Positions 44,390 to 53,944 are shown, counted from the stretch's first letter. The stretch: 64,000 bases of DNA from Sulfuricurvum sp. (GCA_030696775.1 JAUYRN010000003.1:1-64000), one strand, 5' to 3'. The notes: generated by a model from the sequence alone, not told the origin. A program made the numbers and translations.

Positions 44390-47319
44390 TGCCTAATCAT
44401 CCCGATACCATTCATACTGATCATGCTGAAAAGTCTATTCATGGTTCCACTGGCTCACCACAATCGGGAATATCCACAAAACCATACCTAAAACGACTTT
44501 TACGAGCCCTCAAGCATCTCTTTGTCGCGCTTCATGCCCTTACTGTCATGGCGATACTTCTGTTATCTGCCCTCTTTTACATCGCTTTTCGTCCCGATGG
44601 GCTTGAACTGCTTAACAAAATGATCCTGACTCCTATGGGGATCGGGTACACCTCTGCTGAGGGTTCACTCTCGCAAGGGATAACCCTGCACAATCTCCAT
44701 TCCCAAAGTATTGATGCCAAAACTCTTACTCTGGATTATAATCTCACGGCTATTTTGAATGGAAAGCATGTTATTGACTCGATAAACATTGACGGATTGC
44801 AAATTCATTTGGAGGATTTCATCAGCGACGATGACGCCCCTAATCTTCCACTTCCGATATTTGCACTCAAAGAAGTGACATTAACCAATCTTCAGCTTAT
44901 CAGCACCTACCCAATCGAGCTTGATATTCACGGTAAAGAGGGTTCATTTAACGGCAAAAATCTTAATTTTAGAACCATCACAGCATCGGTAAGAACCCAA
45001 TACGCAAGCGGTGCCTTACAGGGAACAGTCAAAAATAATGCCATTACAGGAAAGGGAATTGTCTATCCCAATGCATCCCAGCTTGACCCCTATCTTGCCG
45101 ATTTCGTCACGCTCCCTGCTTCGCAGTCTGTTGATATTTTGGAACTTTCCGACTCTAACGTACGATTATCAACCCATTTTAATACCCTAAATGCCAATTT
45201 TGATCCAAAAATATCCCTTAACGCGATAACGGTAGGGATGGATTATCACTATAAAAATCATTACCTTGATTTTACAGCTCTTTATACACTTCTTCGAGAT
45301 AGCAATCGGATGCAAACTTCCCAAAAGCTCCGCTATACTTTAGATGGAGTTACTACCAGTGCATTTAAAGGAGAACTTCTCGCATCTACCCTTCCACTCC
45401 CGGCTAAAATCATTACAGGAAGTTTTCGTGATGATGCCGAAGGACTTGCAGGGAAACTCTCTCTGGCAAAAACTTCTCTGCTTCTACAAAGCGGTGATTA
45501 TGAAGATTTCAAATGGCATTTTACGACTCTCAACGATAGCCTTAATTTTCTCCCGATGCTTCCGGAAATGGTTAAGAACTCACCCTTTACAGGATCGGCC
45601 AATGGACATTATCATCGCATTAGCAAAATGCTAAGCGGAACTTTTGATGCTCAACACAATCACGCTGATATCAATGGAACGATACTTTCTCACGAGAACA
45701 AACTTCAGCTAAACGGAAAGCTATTCCTTCCGCCCAATGCTCCAACTTGGAAAGAATGGAGCATGAAACCGCCATCTGAACTGGACTTTTCCCTTACTCA
45801 AGAAGCGGAGATAACACATCTCTCTCTTAATGGTCAGGACTTTGCTCTCTCGCTGCAGCGCCACAATGAGATGATCCACGGTTCTGGGAACTATATGGCA
45901 AGTTTTTTTGATATTAGCGGTAACCAGAGTGATACCTCTACGACTATGATCATCACCACTCTCACGCCATCTCTCAATAAAACACTGACTCTGAATTCCG
46001 CCATAACACTTCCTGAAACAGGGTATTATGATGCCGAAATACGCTCTTCTACCCACATTACGTATGATACTGCGCTTCACATCTATACCAATATTGAGAT
46101 ACCATGGTACGCAGCTGTTGTCGATTCCAAGCATCAATACAGCGGAACTAACAGCGCCCTCTCTCTGAGCTACAATGCCAATCAAATTATTATCGACCAA
46201 TACAATCTCGATATTGCCAATCACACTATCACATCCCCGCGTAAGTCCTATTTGCACATTGATCCCGCTGGAAATCTTATTATTGATGAAATTTGGATAT
46301 TTGATGCTCTACGTTTGGATGGAATGGTCGATACAAGTACGTTAAATACTGTACTCAATCTAAAATCGGATAGCTTTACCTACAACGGACCGGAAGGGGA
46401 AGCGCATGTTGCTCTTGATTTGCACTACAACCGTGATACCAATACAACCCAAAAACTTGCCGGTAATATCACCGTTTTGGATGGACAAATCACATACCTG
46501 CCACTTCAGCAGTTCAAAGTAATGGACGACGATGTCATCATTGTCCAAGACGTCACTGCCCCCAGTAAATCTTCTCTCGCCGTTGAAATAAAAATAGATG
46601 CACTAAAACCCATCCACTACCTTACTAAAGAGCTCGATATCGACTTGATTCCAGACTTCACCCTCTGGAAAGACCCAAAAAATGATATGCAAATTTTGGG
46701 AATGGTCACTCTTCCAAACGGTACGATTACTACCAGCGGTAAAACTTTTACCCTTCGTCCCAGTTACGTTTATTTCGGTGGTGAAATCCCCAATAACCCG
46801 TATCTTGATATTACGGTCAACCATGAAGTGGATTATAAAAAAATTCAAATCTACATTACACACAGACTGGATTCTCCTATCTTTTTATTCAGTTCGGATC
46901 CCGTCATGAGTCAAAATGACATCATGAGCTATATCCTCTTTGGTGCTTCATCCGATGCCTCACTCAATTCTGGCAGTGGCAGTAACATCAGCGCACGAGC
47001 TGATGCTACCAATTTTATGCTCGGTGCTGGACTCAAAGGTCTCATCGGAGGAGCCACAAAACTTCAAATTGATACCATGAACATCCTCACCACAAAAGAG
47101 GGAGGAATGGGGTTTGAAGTGGGAGCGCGCCTCAACAAAGATTTCCGTGTTGTTTATAAAAATGATGCTATTTCGAGTGTTTTAGTGCAATATACGGTCA
47201 ACCGATGGCTGCGTCTCGATGCAGATATTCACGAATTAGGACAGGGGATAAACGCCATTTATATCAAAGACTTCCGTGATTTCCTCCCCCACAATAGTGT
47301 TCAAAAAACAAAACCTTGA
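44389..47319 (+). CDS. tamB: Translocation and assembly module protein TamB
   Basis: A 976-residue inner-membrane-anchored, periplasm-spanning AsmA-like protein. It has one N-terminal membrane helix (LFVALHALTVMAILLLSALF), a long beta-rich body and the C-terminal DUF490 domain (IQIYITHRLDSPIFLFSSDP to WLRLDADIHELGQG). The cytoplasmic N-terminus carries the peptide IHGSTGSPQSG, encoded by a copy of the small palindromic repeat also present at 725-788. It partners TamA. Confidence 0.93.
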   Translation: MPNHPDTIHTDHAEKSIHGSTGSPQSGISTKPYLKRLLRALKHLFVALHALTVMAILLLSALFYIAFRPDGLELLNKMILTPMGIGYTSAEGSLSQGITLHNLHSQSIDAKTLTLDYNLTAILNGKHVIDSINIDGLQIHLEDFISDDDAPNLPLPIFALKEVTLTNLQLISTYPIELDIHGKEGSFNGKNLNFRTITASVRTQYASGALQGTVKNNAITGKGIVYPNASQLDPYLADFVTLPASQSVDILELSDSNVRLSTHFNTLNANFDPKISLNAITVGMDYHYKNHYLDFTALYTLLRDSNRMQTSQKLRYTLDGVTTSAFKGELLASTLPLPAKIITGSFRDDAEGLAGKLSLAKTSLLLQSGDYEDFKWHFTTLNDSLNFLPMLPEMVKNSPFTGSANGHYHRISKMLSGTFDAQHNHADINGTILSHENKLQLNGKLFLPPNAPTWKEWSMKPPSELDFSLTQEAEITHLSLNGQDFALSLQRHNEMIHGSGNYMASFFDISGNQSDTSTTMIITTLTPSLNKTLTLNSAITLPETGYYDAEIRSSTHITYDTALHIYTNIEIPWYAAVVDSKHQYSGTNSALSLSYNANQIIIDQYNLDIANHTITSPRKSYLHIDPAGNLIIDEIWIFDALRLDGMVDTSTLNTVLNLKSDSFTYNGPEGEAHVALDLHYNRDTNTTQKLAGNITVLDGQITYLPLQQFKVMDDDVIIVQDVTAPSKSSLAVEIKIDALKPIHYLTKELDIDLIPDFTLWKDPKNDMQILGMVTLPNGTITTSGKTFTLRPSYVYFGGEIPNNPYLDITVNHEVDYKKIQIYITHRLDSPIFLFSSDPVMSQNDIMSYILFGASSDASLNSGSGSNISARADATNFMLGAGLKGLIGGATKLQIDTMNILTTKEGGMGFEVGARLNKDFRVVYKNDAISSVLVQYTVNRWLRLDADIHELGQGINAIYIKDFRDFLPHNSVQKTKP
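44437..44464 (+). repeat. Palindromic-repeat copy inside tamB coding sequence
   Basis: ATTCATGGTTCCACTGGCTC followed by ACCACAAT matches 758-786 (ATTCATGGTTCGACAGGCTC, then ACCACGAAT) apart from two substitutions and one base. It is in frame and encodes IHGSTGSPQ before the TamB membrane helix, so the repeat has been absorbed into the protein. Confidence 0.65.
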
Positions 47320-47379
47320 TATCCGTCAATGTTTTGTATTACTTCAAACGCTATACTTTGAAAAAAGCGGAGAACCCCA

Positions 47380-47814
47380 ATGATTTTAGAATTTATGCGA
47401 GACGATCACCGAGCCTGCGACCATCTCTACACCGAAGCTGAAAATGCCCTTGCTGATAAAAAAATAGACGAAGCCAAAACTCTTTTTGATGCGTTTTATC
47501 GTGCGACTAATCACCATTTCGACATGGAAGAGCGCGAACTTTTTATTACGTTCGAAAAGCGAACCGGAATGATGGGCGGACCGACGCAAATGATGCGATA
47601 CGAACATCAGCAATTACGCGCACAGTTGGAATCCATGCTCAAAGCACTCACCGAGGGCAAGTATGATGATTTTTTCGGTATCGGCGAATCCTTTATGATC
47701 ATGCTGCAGCAACACAACATGAAAGAAGAGCAGATGCTCTATCCTATGATTGATCGTGCACTAGAAGGTGATGCCGAAATTATGATCCAAACATTAAAAG
47801 AGATGCCACTGTGA
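47380..47814 (+). CDS. Hemerythrin-like domain protein
   Basis: A 144-residue four-helix protein with the di-iron ligand pattern DDHRACDHLY, FDMEERELF preceded by NHHF, RYEHQQLR and QQHNMKEEQMLYP, i.e. histidine and carboxylate ligands on all helices. Such proteins bind O2 or NO or act in iron/NO repair (YtfE-like). It overlaps a DUF2249 gene (ATGA), and a polytopic membrane protein follows. Confidence 0.92.
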   Translation: MILEFMRDDHRACDHLYTEAENALADKKIDEAKTLFDAFYRATNHHFDMEERELFITFEKRTGMMGGPTQMMRYEHQQLRAQLESMLKALTEGKYDDFFGIGESFMIMLQQHNMKEEQMLYPMIDRALEGDAEIMIQTLKEMPL

Positions 47815-48053
47815 TTCTCATCGATGCGCGAGAACTGGAACACCCTGTCCCGTTGGAAATGGCGGTCGATGCGTTTAAAAATCTTATAGGCTCAGAAGTG
47901 ATCCATTTCATCAACCGACGCGAGCCCCTGCCTCTGTTTGAGATTCTCACTAAAAATGGGGGCTTTTATCTCTCACGCCAAAATAGCGAGGGAGTATGGC
48001 ACATTCACATTACCCGTGATCCGAACCTCGACTTAAAAGCCATCCATGTTTGA
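47811..48053 (+). CDS. DUF2249-domain protein
   Basis: An 80-residue protein with the DUF2249 (TusA-like fold) pattern: LIDARELEHPVPLEMAVDAF, then EVIHFINRREPLPLFEIL and GVWHIHITRD. DUF2249 is often fused or adjacent to hemerythrin domains. It overlaps genes on both sides (4 and 8 bases). Confidence 0.88.
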   Translation: MILIDARELEHPVPLEMAVDAFKNLIGSEVIHFINRREPLPLFEILTKNGGFYLSRQNSEGVWHIHITRDPNLDLKAIHV

Positions 48054-49314
48054 GGGACTATCTCTCGATCAAGCCCCTCCACTTTCGGTGGTGATGCGCT
48101 TTTTTCTCACCCTTCCCACGTTTGGATTATTCTTAAGCCTCCTTATGATCTTTGCCCCTCATGATGTTCTCACCCTTAGCCATCCGCTATCACTTGCAAG
48201 TATTCATTTACTCTTTTTAGGAGTCATATCTATGGGGATGATAGGGGCACTGTTTCAGATGCAAAGCGTCTTAGGCGGTAAACCCATCCCAAACCCGCAC
48301 GGGAACTCCCTGATCATACACACCTTATTTACACTTGGGACCCTCTCTCTAGTATGTGCCTTTGCGTTTGGAATCAGTGAGCTTTTTATCATAGCAGGAG
48401 TATTTTTAGGAAGTGCCGTCGTCTATTTTGCCCAAATCCTCCTACCCCTATTGTTTGGAACTATCACCCATGATACCCTCAAAGGGATGCGCTTGGCAGT
48501 CATAGCATTTGCGTTAACTGCCACGTTAGGCATCGTAATGGCAACATCCTATGCTAACGGAACTTTTGGAGACTACCATGCCCTCATCCGTACGACACAC
48601 TACTCACTGGGGCTTATCGGCTGGATTGCAATATTGATTGTTCACGTTGCGTTTCAAGTGGTTGAGATGTTCTATGTCACCACCCCCTACAGCGATTGGT
48701 GTAAACACAATGTCGGACGGATACTCGTAGGCGCGCTTGTCCTGAAAGTTCTTTGGCTCTTTTTAAACCTCCCTTTCCCATGGCTAACCGATATGATTGC
48801 TGTCTCCCTGCTGTTTGGATTTGTCGTAACAACAATGAAGCGGTTACAGATGCGCAAACGACGCGTTAGTGATGTTAGTATTTGGTTTTGGAAGGGAGGA
48901 GTCGCTTTACTTGGACTCGCGCTTATGTCTTATAGTGGTTATCTCTTCAGCGATTATACCCCTCTTGAAACGGTAAGCCTTATCGCCTTTGCCTTATTTG
49001 CATTGTCCATTATTTTGGGGATGATGGGGAAAATCGTCCCTTTTTTGGTATGGTTTCATCTCAGTTCATCGGGCTTTATGGATACTCCGATCATGTCGAA
49101 TATTATCCCGCAAAAAAGACTAAAAATCACTTTTTGGCTTTTTTCCGCCACAGCGATATCAGCCCTTCTCGCCCCTTTTTATGCAAATATTTTAATCCTC
49201 TGCGGTCTTACAAGCACCGCTATGTTTGCTCTGTTGCTTTTTAATCTCATCACCGCCAAACGACTCTATCACCATACCCTCGAGCACGGGACAAAATTCA
49301 CCTTTCAGAGTTAA
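48046..49314 (+). CDS. Polytopic membrane protein with conserved His residues (haem-copper-oxidase or NnrS-like)
   Basis: A 422-residue protein with about twelve membrane helices. Histidines within helices include ASIHLLFLG, RTTHYSLGLIG, ILIVHVAFQVVEMF and PFLVWFHLSSSG, a layout similar to haem-ligating subunits of haem-copper oxidase/NO reductase relatives and NnrS. It closes the hemerythrin-DUF2249 operon. A haem-bearing role in NO or O2 handling is inferred; the family was not fixed. Confidence 0.72.
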   Translation: MFEGLSLDQAPPLSVVMRFFLTLPTFGLFLSLLMIFAPHDVLTLSHPLSLASIHLLFLGVISMGMIGALFQMQSVLGGKPIPNPHGNSLIIHTLFTLGTLSLVCAFAFGISELFIIAGVFLGSAVVYFAQILLPLLFGTITHDTLKGMRLAVIAFALTATLGIVMATSYANGTFGDYHALIRTTHYSLGLIGWIAILIVHVAFQVVEMFYVTTPYSDWCKHNVGRILVGALVLKVLWLFLNLPFPWLTDMIAVSLLFGFVVTTMKRLQMRKRRVSDVSIWFWKGGVALLGLALMSYSGYLFSDYTPLETVSLIAFALFALSIILGMMGKIVPFLVWFHLSSSGFMDTPIMSNIIPQKRLKITFWLFSATAISALLAPFYANILILCGLTSTAMFALLLFNLITAKRLYHHTLEHGTKFTFQS

Positions 49315-49643
49315 TCTCGACTCATTATCTTTTGTTTTTCTGCTTCAAACTCGGCTTCGTTAATGGCTCCATTATCGTAAAGCTGTTTGATCCGCTCTAG
49401 TGCATCATATTTTTGATTAGAGCTGGTCGTATTCTGAGGGACTTTTGTCGATTTTCCCAAGATAACATACAAAATAAACCCAAGAAACGGGATACAAAAC
49501 ACCAGTAAAAACCATACGATTTTAATCGCAACATCGGTAAATGTGGAGCGGATAATATCTACCAATGCCCATATCCACAATGCAAAAACCGAAATGGCAA
49601 GTAATAACCAAAGCACCCCGAACATCATTATCGAATTTTCCAT
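49311..49643 (-). CDS. PLDc_N and SHOCT domain membrane protein
   Basis: A 110-residue protein: two membrane helices forming a phospholipase-D-nuclease N-terminal-like domain (LLLAISVFALWIWALVDI and IVWFLLVFCIPFLGFILYVI, then LGKSTK), then a C-terminal SHOCT motif (YDALERIKQLYDNGAINEAEF, EAEKQKIM). AGAGGT precedes the ATG. It overlaps the 3' end of the preceding gene by four bases on the opposite strand. The function is unknown, perhaps membrane stress. Confidence 0.85.
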   Translation of the reverse strand: MENSIMMFGVLWLLLAISVFALWIWALVDIIRSTFTDVAIKIVWFLLVFCIPFLGFILYVILGKSTKVPQNTTSSNQKYDALERIKQLYDNGAINEAEFEAEKQKIMSRD

Positions 49644-49772
49644 CTTTTACCTCTTTTATGTATCCAAAGTGCAGTTATTGTAACACAGATTTAAAAACAC
49701 TTCCGCCCAAAACACTCTAAAATTAAGTGAAAATTTTAGATGAAAACGGTATAGTTTCATCCTTCCAACAAT

Positions 49773-49860
49773 GGACAGCTGGCCGAGTGGTCGAAGGCGC
49801 ACGCCTGGAACGCGTGTAAAGGGCAACCTTTCTAGGGTTCGAATCCCTAGCTGTCCGCCA
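49773..49860 (+). tRNA. tRNA-Ser (GGA)
   Basis: An 88-nt class II tRNA with encoded CCA. Acceptor GGACAGC pairs with GCTGTCC, the anticodon stem CACGC/GCGTG flanks the loop CTGGAAC (anticodon GGA), a variable arm follows, and the T-arm is TAGGG-TTCGAAT-CCCTA. The flanks show no integrated element. Confidence 0.97.
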
Positions 49861-49911
49861 CATTCTCCTAAAAACACTTATTTTTAAATCCAAAAAAAGT
49901 CTTCAAATACC

Positions 49912-50223
49912 ATGAAACATAAAATAAAATCCAAAGTTCAACAGCTCGCCAAAAATCCTATTGCCAAAAAAGCGTTTCTTTCTATGAAACCGGACAAATC
50001 ATTCTGGGGATTTTTGGGGATTATCTTCTTTTTTATTGTGCCTGAAACCATCGCTTTTATTTGGGGAGTAAATATCACGGCGTATGCTAAAGCTCAGCTT
50101 CCCTTAGCTACCTTTTTTATTGATGAGCAGTATTACAAGCTTCTAATAATGCTATTTGAAGAAGGGGGAAGCTGGGTCAATATAGGTATAGGGATTGTAT
50201 TATTGATTTGGCTTTTTTTCTGA
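49912..50223 (+). CDS. Small membrane protein, 103 aa
   Basis: A basic N-terminus (MKHKIKSKVQQLAKNPIAKK) is followed by a hydrophobic helix (FWGFLGIIFFFIVPETIAFIW), a periplasmic-type loop and a C-terminal helix (IGIGIVLLIWLFF). The family is not recognised. No strong ribosome-binding site is visible. It precedes a DUF350 gene by 92 bases. Confidence 0.6.
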   Translation: MKHKIKSKVQQLAKNPIAKKAFLSMKPDKSFWGFLGIIFFFIVPETIAFIWGVNITAYAKAQLPLATFFIDEQYYKLLIMLFEEGGSWVNIGIGIVLLIWLFF

Positions 50224-50315
50224 TTTTGAAGAGAGCCGATCTTCTCGCATTCGTACATCGTTGGGTGAACCATTAGTTCTATTTGGGTATCATGTTTTAA
50301 AAAAAAAGGTATGAC

Positions 50316-50720
50316 GTGTTTCTTGAATATTTTCTCTCTTTCGGTCTCTTTTTCCTAACAGCACTTGCGATATTTGGCATTTTTCTTTTTCTGTACGCTA
50401 AAGTGACACCGTACGATGATTATAAAATGATCTTTTCTGACAACAACACCGCAGCCTCTCTTGGACTGGGTGGAGCTGTTTTAGGATTGTGTATACCTTT
50501 GTATAGCGCGTTGGTTCACAGCGTCTCTTATATCGATTTTGTTATGTGGGCGGGGGTTGCGATCTCTATTCAGCTTATCTTTGCTTTTTTCCTCACGCGT
50601 CTAAGCGGCAAATATTCCGTTGAAAAACACATCAATAACGGAGATATTTCTGTCGGTGCCCTGATGGCATTCATGTCTATTTCTATCGGCTTGATCAATG
50701 CCGGATCAATGAGCTACTGA
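50316..50720 (+). CDS. DUF350 membrane protein
   Basis: A 134-residue protein with four membrane helices (FLSFGLFFLTALAIFGIFLFL, SLGLGGAVLGLCIPLYSALV, FVMWAGVAISIQLIFAFFL, ISVGALMAFMSISIGLINAG). The DNNTAASLGLGGAVLG motif is typical of DUF350/YjfL. Its biochemical role is unknown; envelope-stress associations are known for the family. AAAGGTATGACG precedes the start. Confidence 0.85.
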   Translation: MFLEYFLSFGLFFLTALAIFGIFLFLYAKVTPYDDYKMIFSDNNTAASLGLGGAVLGLCIPLYSALVHSVSYIDFVMWAGVAISIQLIFAFFLTRLSGKYSVEKHINNGDISVGALMAFMSISIGLINAGSMSY

Positions 50721-50782
50721 GGCATGGACAGGTTAACTTTCTCTTCTATCTCTAATTTCCTATCGTCAACAGGGTGTCTTCC

Positions 50783-51670
50783 ATGTCAAAAAGTGTAAAA
50801 GCTGCACTGCTGGCAAACGGGGCGATTGCAATTGCAAAAGGTTTAGCGGCATTTTTCACAGGTTCTGCTTCCATGATGGCGGAAGCGATTCACAGTACAG
50901 CCGATTGCGGCAATCAAATACTGGTCATGGTTGGTCAAAAACAAGCAGCCAAGGGAAAATCTGAGTTCCATGCCTTCGGACAAGGAAAAGCAAACTTTTT
51001 TTGGTCTTTTGTTGTCGCTGTTGTTCTCTTTTTATTAGGAGGGCTTTTCTCTATCTATGAAGGAATTCACAGAATTAGCGATCCTAAACCCATTGAAAAT
51101 CCACTGCTCATTATTGGGATCATTGTTTTTGCCATCATTCTTGAAGGAAGTGCATTAAGAATAGCCCTCAAAGAGAGTAATTCAAAATTAAAAGATCTTT
51201 TTTCGACGATTAGAGAGAGTTCATCTTCTCATATTTTAGTTGTTTTAATCGAAGATTCAGGCGCATTGCTGGGGTTGGTTATTCTCTCTTTAGGATTGGT
51301 CTTATCCGAGTTTGTTGATCCGATATTTGATGGTATCGCAGCTTTAATGATTGGACTTCTTTTGATAGGACTATGCACCGTCTTATTTATTGAACTCAAA
51401 AAATTACTGATCGGCGAAAGTCTTGATCGTGAAACCACCAAGAAAATAAAAAATCTTATCAAAGATGAGTCGAATGTAATGGTTCACATCAATGCGGTAA
51501 GAAGCATGTTTATCGGTTCCAACGAAGTTCTGCTGATCATTTCGATGAACGTTCAGGATGACGCATCCGGTCATGCAATCGAGCAGGATATTAAAGAACT
51601 AAAATACAAACTGCAAAAAATGTTCAAACAGCATAAGATGCAGATATACATCGATGTGTTTGAATTTTAA
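50783..51670 (+). CDS. Cation diffusion facilitator family transporter
   Basis: An inner-membrane divalent-cation/H+ antiporter of the CDF family. The start chosen is ATG 50783 (MSKSVKAALLANGAIAIAK) with AGGG upstream; a GTG three codons earlier is possible. The 295 residues have six helices, the first-helix SASMMAEAIHSTADCGNQ with metal-site residues, FHAFGQGKANFFW, and ALLGLVILSLGL... PIFDGIAALMIG. Unlike ZitB-type proteins the helix 5 site is EDSGALL. Zn2+, Fe2+ or Mn2+ is possible. Confidence 0.9.
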   Translation: MSKSVKAALLANGAIAIAKGLAAFFTGSASMMAEAIHSTADCGNQILVMVGQKQAAKGKSEFHAFGQGKANFFWSFVVAVVLFLLGGLFSIYEGIHRISDPKPIENPLLIIGIIVFAIILEGSALRIALKESNSKLKDLFSTIRESSSSHILVVLIEDSGALLGLVILSLGLVLSEFVDPIFDGIAALMIGLLLIGLCTVLFIELKKLLIGESLDRETTKKIKNLIKDESNVMVHINAVRSMFIGSNEVLLIISMNVQDDASGHAIEQDIKELKYKLQKMFKQHKMQIYIDVFEF

Positions 51671-51680
51671 TGCTGGATCG

Positions 51681-52361
51681 TTATTTTTCTGATTTTGAAC
51701 AACGGTAATCGACAGTAGCTTCAAGACTCGACTCTGAATCACTTTGAATCGGGCTCTCCGTAGAAACACTATCCGCCATTGCCATAGCTTTCATCATCAT
51801 CGGTTGCACCTGCGAAGTGCCGCCAAAATTAACCGAAGCGATTTCACACCTCATCCCCGTCTCTTTAGCAAATGACGAAGCCTGAACACCAGCCTTCCGT
51901 AAAAGCTCTAGCCGGAGGCGATTTTGGGTTTCACGCTCGCTTTGGACACTCACACCCAATGCTAACTCCCCCTGACTCTTACGAACGCTAGACGCGGTCA
52001 CTTTATCGATTGAAGCACTCAAAGCATTGTATTGCTCGATACTGACAAATTCACATCCAAAAGAGAGATTGCCGCTGTATCCGATAAACTCTTGTTTTTG
52101 ATCTTTGTAGTTGTACCGTGGAGAGAGATTATATCCGCCGCCGCGACAGACTTCTCCCTTTGGATCCGCACGCTTTACCTCAGCAACAATGGCATTGAGA
52201 TGTTCTTTAATCGTATTGGCGTTTTTGCTTTGTTCTTCAAAATTCAAACTCCCGCGTAACACATCCGGCTTTACATTGGTGGCAACACGCTCAACAGACG
52301 TAATATTCATCTGAGCACTCGCCAATATCGGCAAAAGAATGGAAGCTATATATTTTTGCAT
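51681..52361 (-). CDS. SIMPL-domain (DUF541) periplasmic protein
   Basis: A 226-residue protein with a short signal peptide (MQKYIASILLPILASA). A SIMPL/DUF541-like body follows (GSLNFEEQSKNANTIKEHLNA, YIGYSGNLSFGCEFVSIEQY-type segment, then GVSVQSERETQNRLRLELLRKA, MRCEIASVNFGG). The family includes oxidative-stress defence proteins; activity is unknown. Convergent with the CDF gene. Confidence 0.82.
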   Translation of the reverse strand: MQKYIASILLPILASAQMNITSVERVATNVKPDVLRGSLNFEEQSKNANTIKEHLNAIVAEVKRADPKGEVCRGGGYNLSPRYNYKDQKQEFIGYSGNLSFGCEFVSIEQYNALSASIDKVTASSVRKSQGELALGVSVQSERETQNRLRLELLRKAGVQASSFAKETGMRCEIASVNFGGTSQVQPMMMKAMAMADSVSTESPIQSDSESSLEATVDYRCSKSEK

Positions 52362-52460
52362 ATCAACTCCTAAAATAATGATTTAAAAACTATTGTAACA
52401 CTTGATTGTGAAGGAATTGTCTAAAGAACTTTTGATGAGTATATTTTTTGTAAAAATGGT

Positions 52461-53648
52461 TTAAAAGGAATAGCTTGCCAAAAACCTCATTTGGAGTGAA
52501 TCCGCTTCATCTCCGTTTGTAAGATGCACTATTCGACCTTCCATTGCTATTTCATGAATCATTTCCCCAAGACTCACAGATGTTTCATGGAAGTGAATAT
52601 TATGCTCGACCAAATCGGTATAAGCGGCTTTCATCCCCAGCTCACGAAAAGCACTATCGCCCCATTCCAATCCAATTTTATAGCCTCCTGCACCGTGACG
52701 GCTGTGAGCCGATTCATAATATCCTGAAGTATAAAGAACATCACCCGAGCCATAACAAAGGTCGGGAGAACCTTCGCTCTGATTATGACTCTTTGCCCAT
52801 GTCTGATTGTATGCAGCAGTGAATGTAAGTCCCGATTGATCGTAATGCCAAGCTCCATCAATTCCCATAATAGTGTGATTGATCCCTATTGCAGAACCTG
52901 AGTTGCGATAATCCTTAAGTGCACCAATCATGTCTTGGTGAAGTAATTGGAAACCGATATCGGTAGCATCGAAAGAATGCGTAATTTCAAAATAAGCTTG
53001 ATCCATAATTTCACTTACTCTTCCACCCCATATCTGAGCTGTTTGATTTTCAGAGTTGTAGTTGACACCGGCGAGGGTAACGGTAATATTGTTGGATGCA
53101 TAAGGAGAAGCAAAAAAAGCAGGCATTGAGCTATAAAGGGCTTCTGATATGGGTACAAAAGCAAACGGATCACTCCCATTCTCCCATCCCGCCATCTTTC
53201 TTGCATGACCTAAAGTGAAAGCCCAATGCTGATCGTAACGAGTATGCACATCTATCGCTTCAAAGAGATTTGGCATCAATGACATGTCATTAGAGTTTAA
53301 AAGAGGCCAATCAAGACGTATCCTCCCTATTCGTGCAGAGGAGGAATCAGATTCTATCTCAATCCATGCTTCGCCTAAAATCGCATCGGCACGACCATTG
53401 GGACCTAGAAGTTCTCCAGGCGTAGAACGTATGGGAAGCGCTCCATATACTGCTGCACCCCCTTTTAGATAAGAAGCCAGTTCAGATTCGATACCAAGCT
53501 TGAGGAGAACAGCACCTTCTGTATGGTGGACATCCGCATAGCGATCTTGCTGAAGAATCATACGAAGTTCGTTGGAATAATCGGCAGCGCATATTGGTGA
53601 AATGGATGATAAAAAAATTAAATAGAGAATAATTCTCAATTTACACAT
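52461..53648 (-). CDS. Outer-membrane porin, Opr-like
   Basis: A 395-residue protein with a signal peptide (MCKLRIILYLIFLSSISPICA, cleavage before ADYSN). The body has porin-like beta strands, including EAWIEIESDSSSARIGRIRL, FEAIDVHTRYDQHWAFTLGH and GGYKIGLEWGD, ending in MRFLASYSF with C-terminal Phe. It resembles the Opr-type porin family of this phylum. Substrate is unknown. No ribosome-binding site is obvious beyond AAGGAAT. Confidence 0.82.
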   Translation of the reverse strand: MCKLRIILYLIFLSSISPICAADYSNELRMILQQDRYADVHHTEGAVLLKLGIESELASYLKGGAAVYGALPIRSTPGELLGPNGRADAILGEAWIEIESDSSSARIGRIRLDWPLLNSNDMSLMPNLFEAIDVHTRYDQHWAFTLGHARKMAGWENGSDPFAFVPISEALYSSMPAFFASPYASNNITVTLAGVNYNSENQTAQIWGGRVSEIMDQAYFEITHSFDATDIGFQLLHQDMIGALKDYRNSGSAIGINHTIMGIDGAWHYDQSGLTFTAAYNQTWAKSHNQSEGSPDLCYGSGDVLYTSGYYESAHSRHGAGGYKIGLEWGDSAFRELGMKAAYTDLVEHNIHFHETSVSLGEMIHEIAMEGRIVHLTNGDEADSLQMRFLASYSF

Positions 53649-53753
53649 ACTGACATTCCTTAAAAATAAGTTTTTTTAATACTTTTTACTTTACTAGTGT
53701 ACCATTTACTTTAGTATCTTCGGTAGAGTTCAATCAGGTCTTGAAGATTATTT

Positions 53754-53902
53754 TGTAAGCAGGTAAAAGAGGTTCTGAATGTTATTTCTGACATCGCCGA
53801 TCAAACGAATTTATTAGCGCTGAATGCGGCAACCGAAGAGTAGAAGAAATAGCAACTTCAGCTAATCATCTCAATGCCCAGCTCAGACAATTTAAACTTT
53901 AA
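53754..53902 (+). pseudogene. Relic of a methyl-accepting chemotaxis protein gene
   Basis: The frame [20 protein letters not shown], then ALNAATEE and a stop, matches the signalling-hairpin core of chemoreceptors up to where [12 protein letters not shown] should follow. After a frameshift the sequence resumes as VEEIATSANHLNAQLRQFKL and stop, matching the C-terminus ([13 protein letters not shown]) of the receptor at 35617. The hairpin tip and everything upstream are missing, so this is a decayed fragment left by deletion. Confidence 0.85.
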
Positions 53903-53944
53903 AGATTGATCTATAATAAAATTGGATGAAGTAAATATGTAGAT

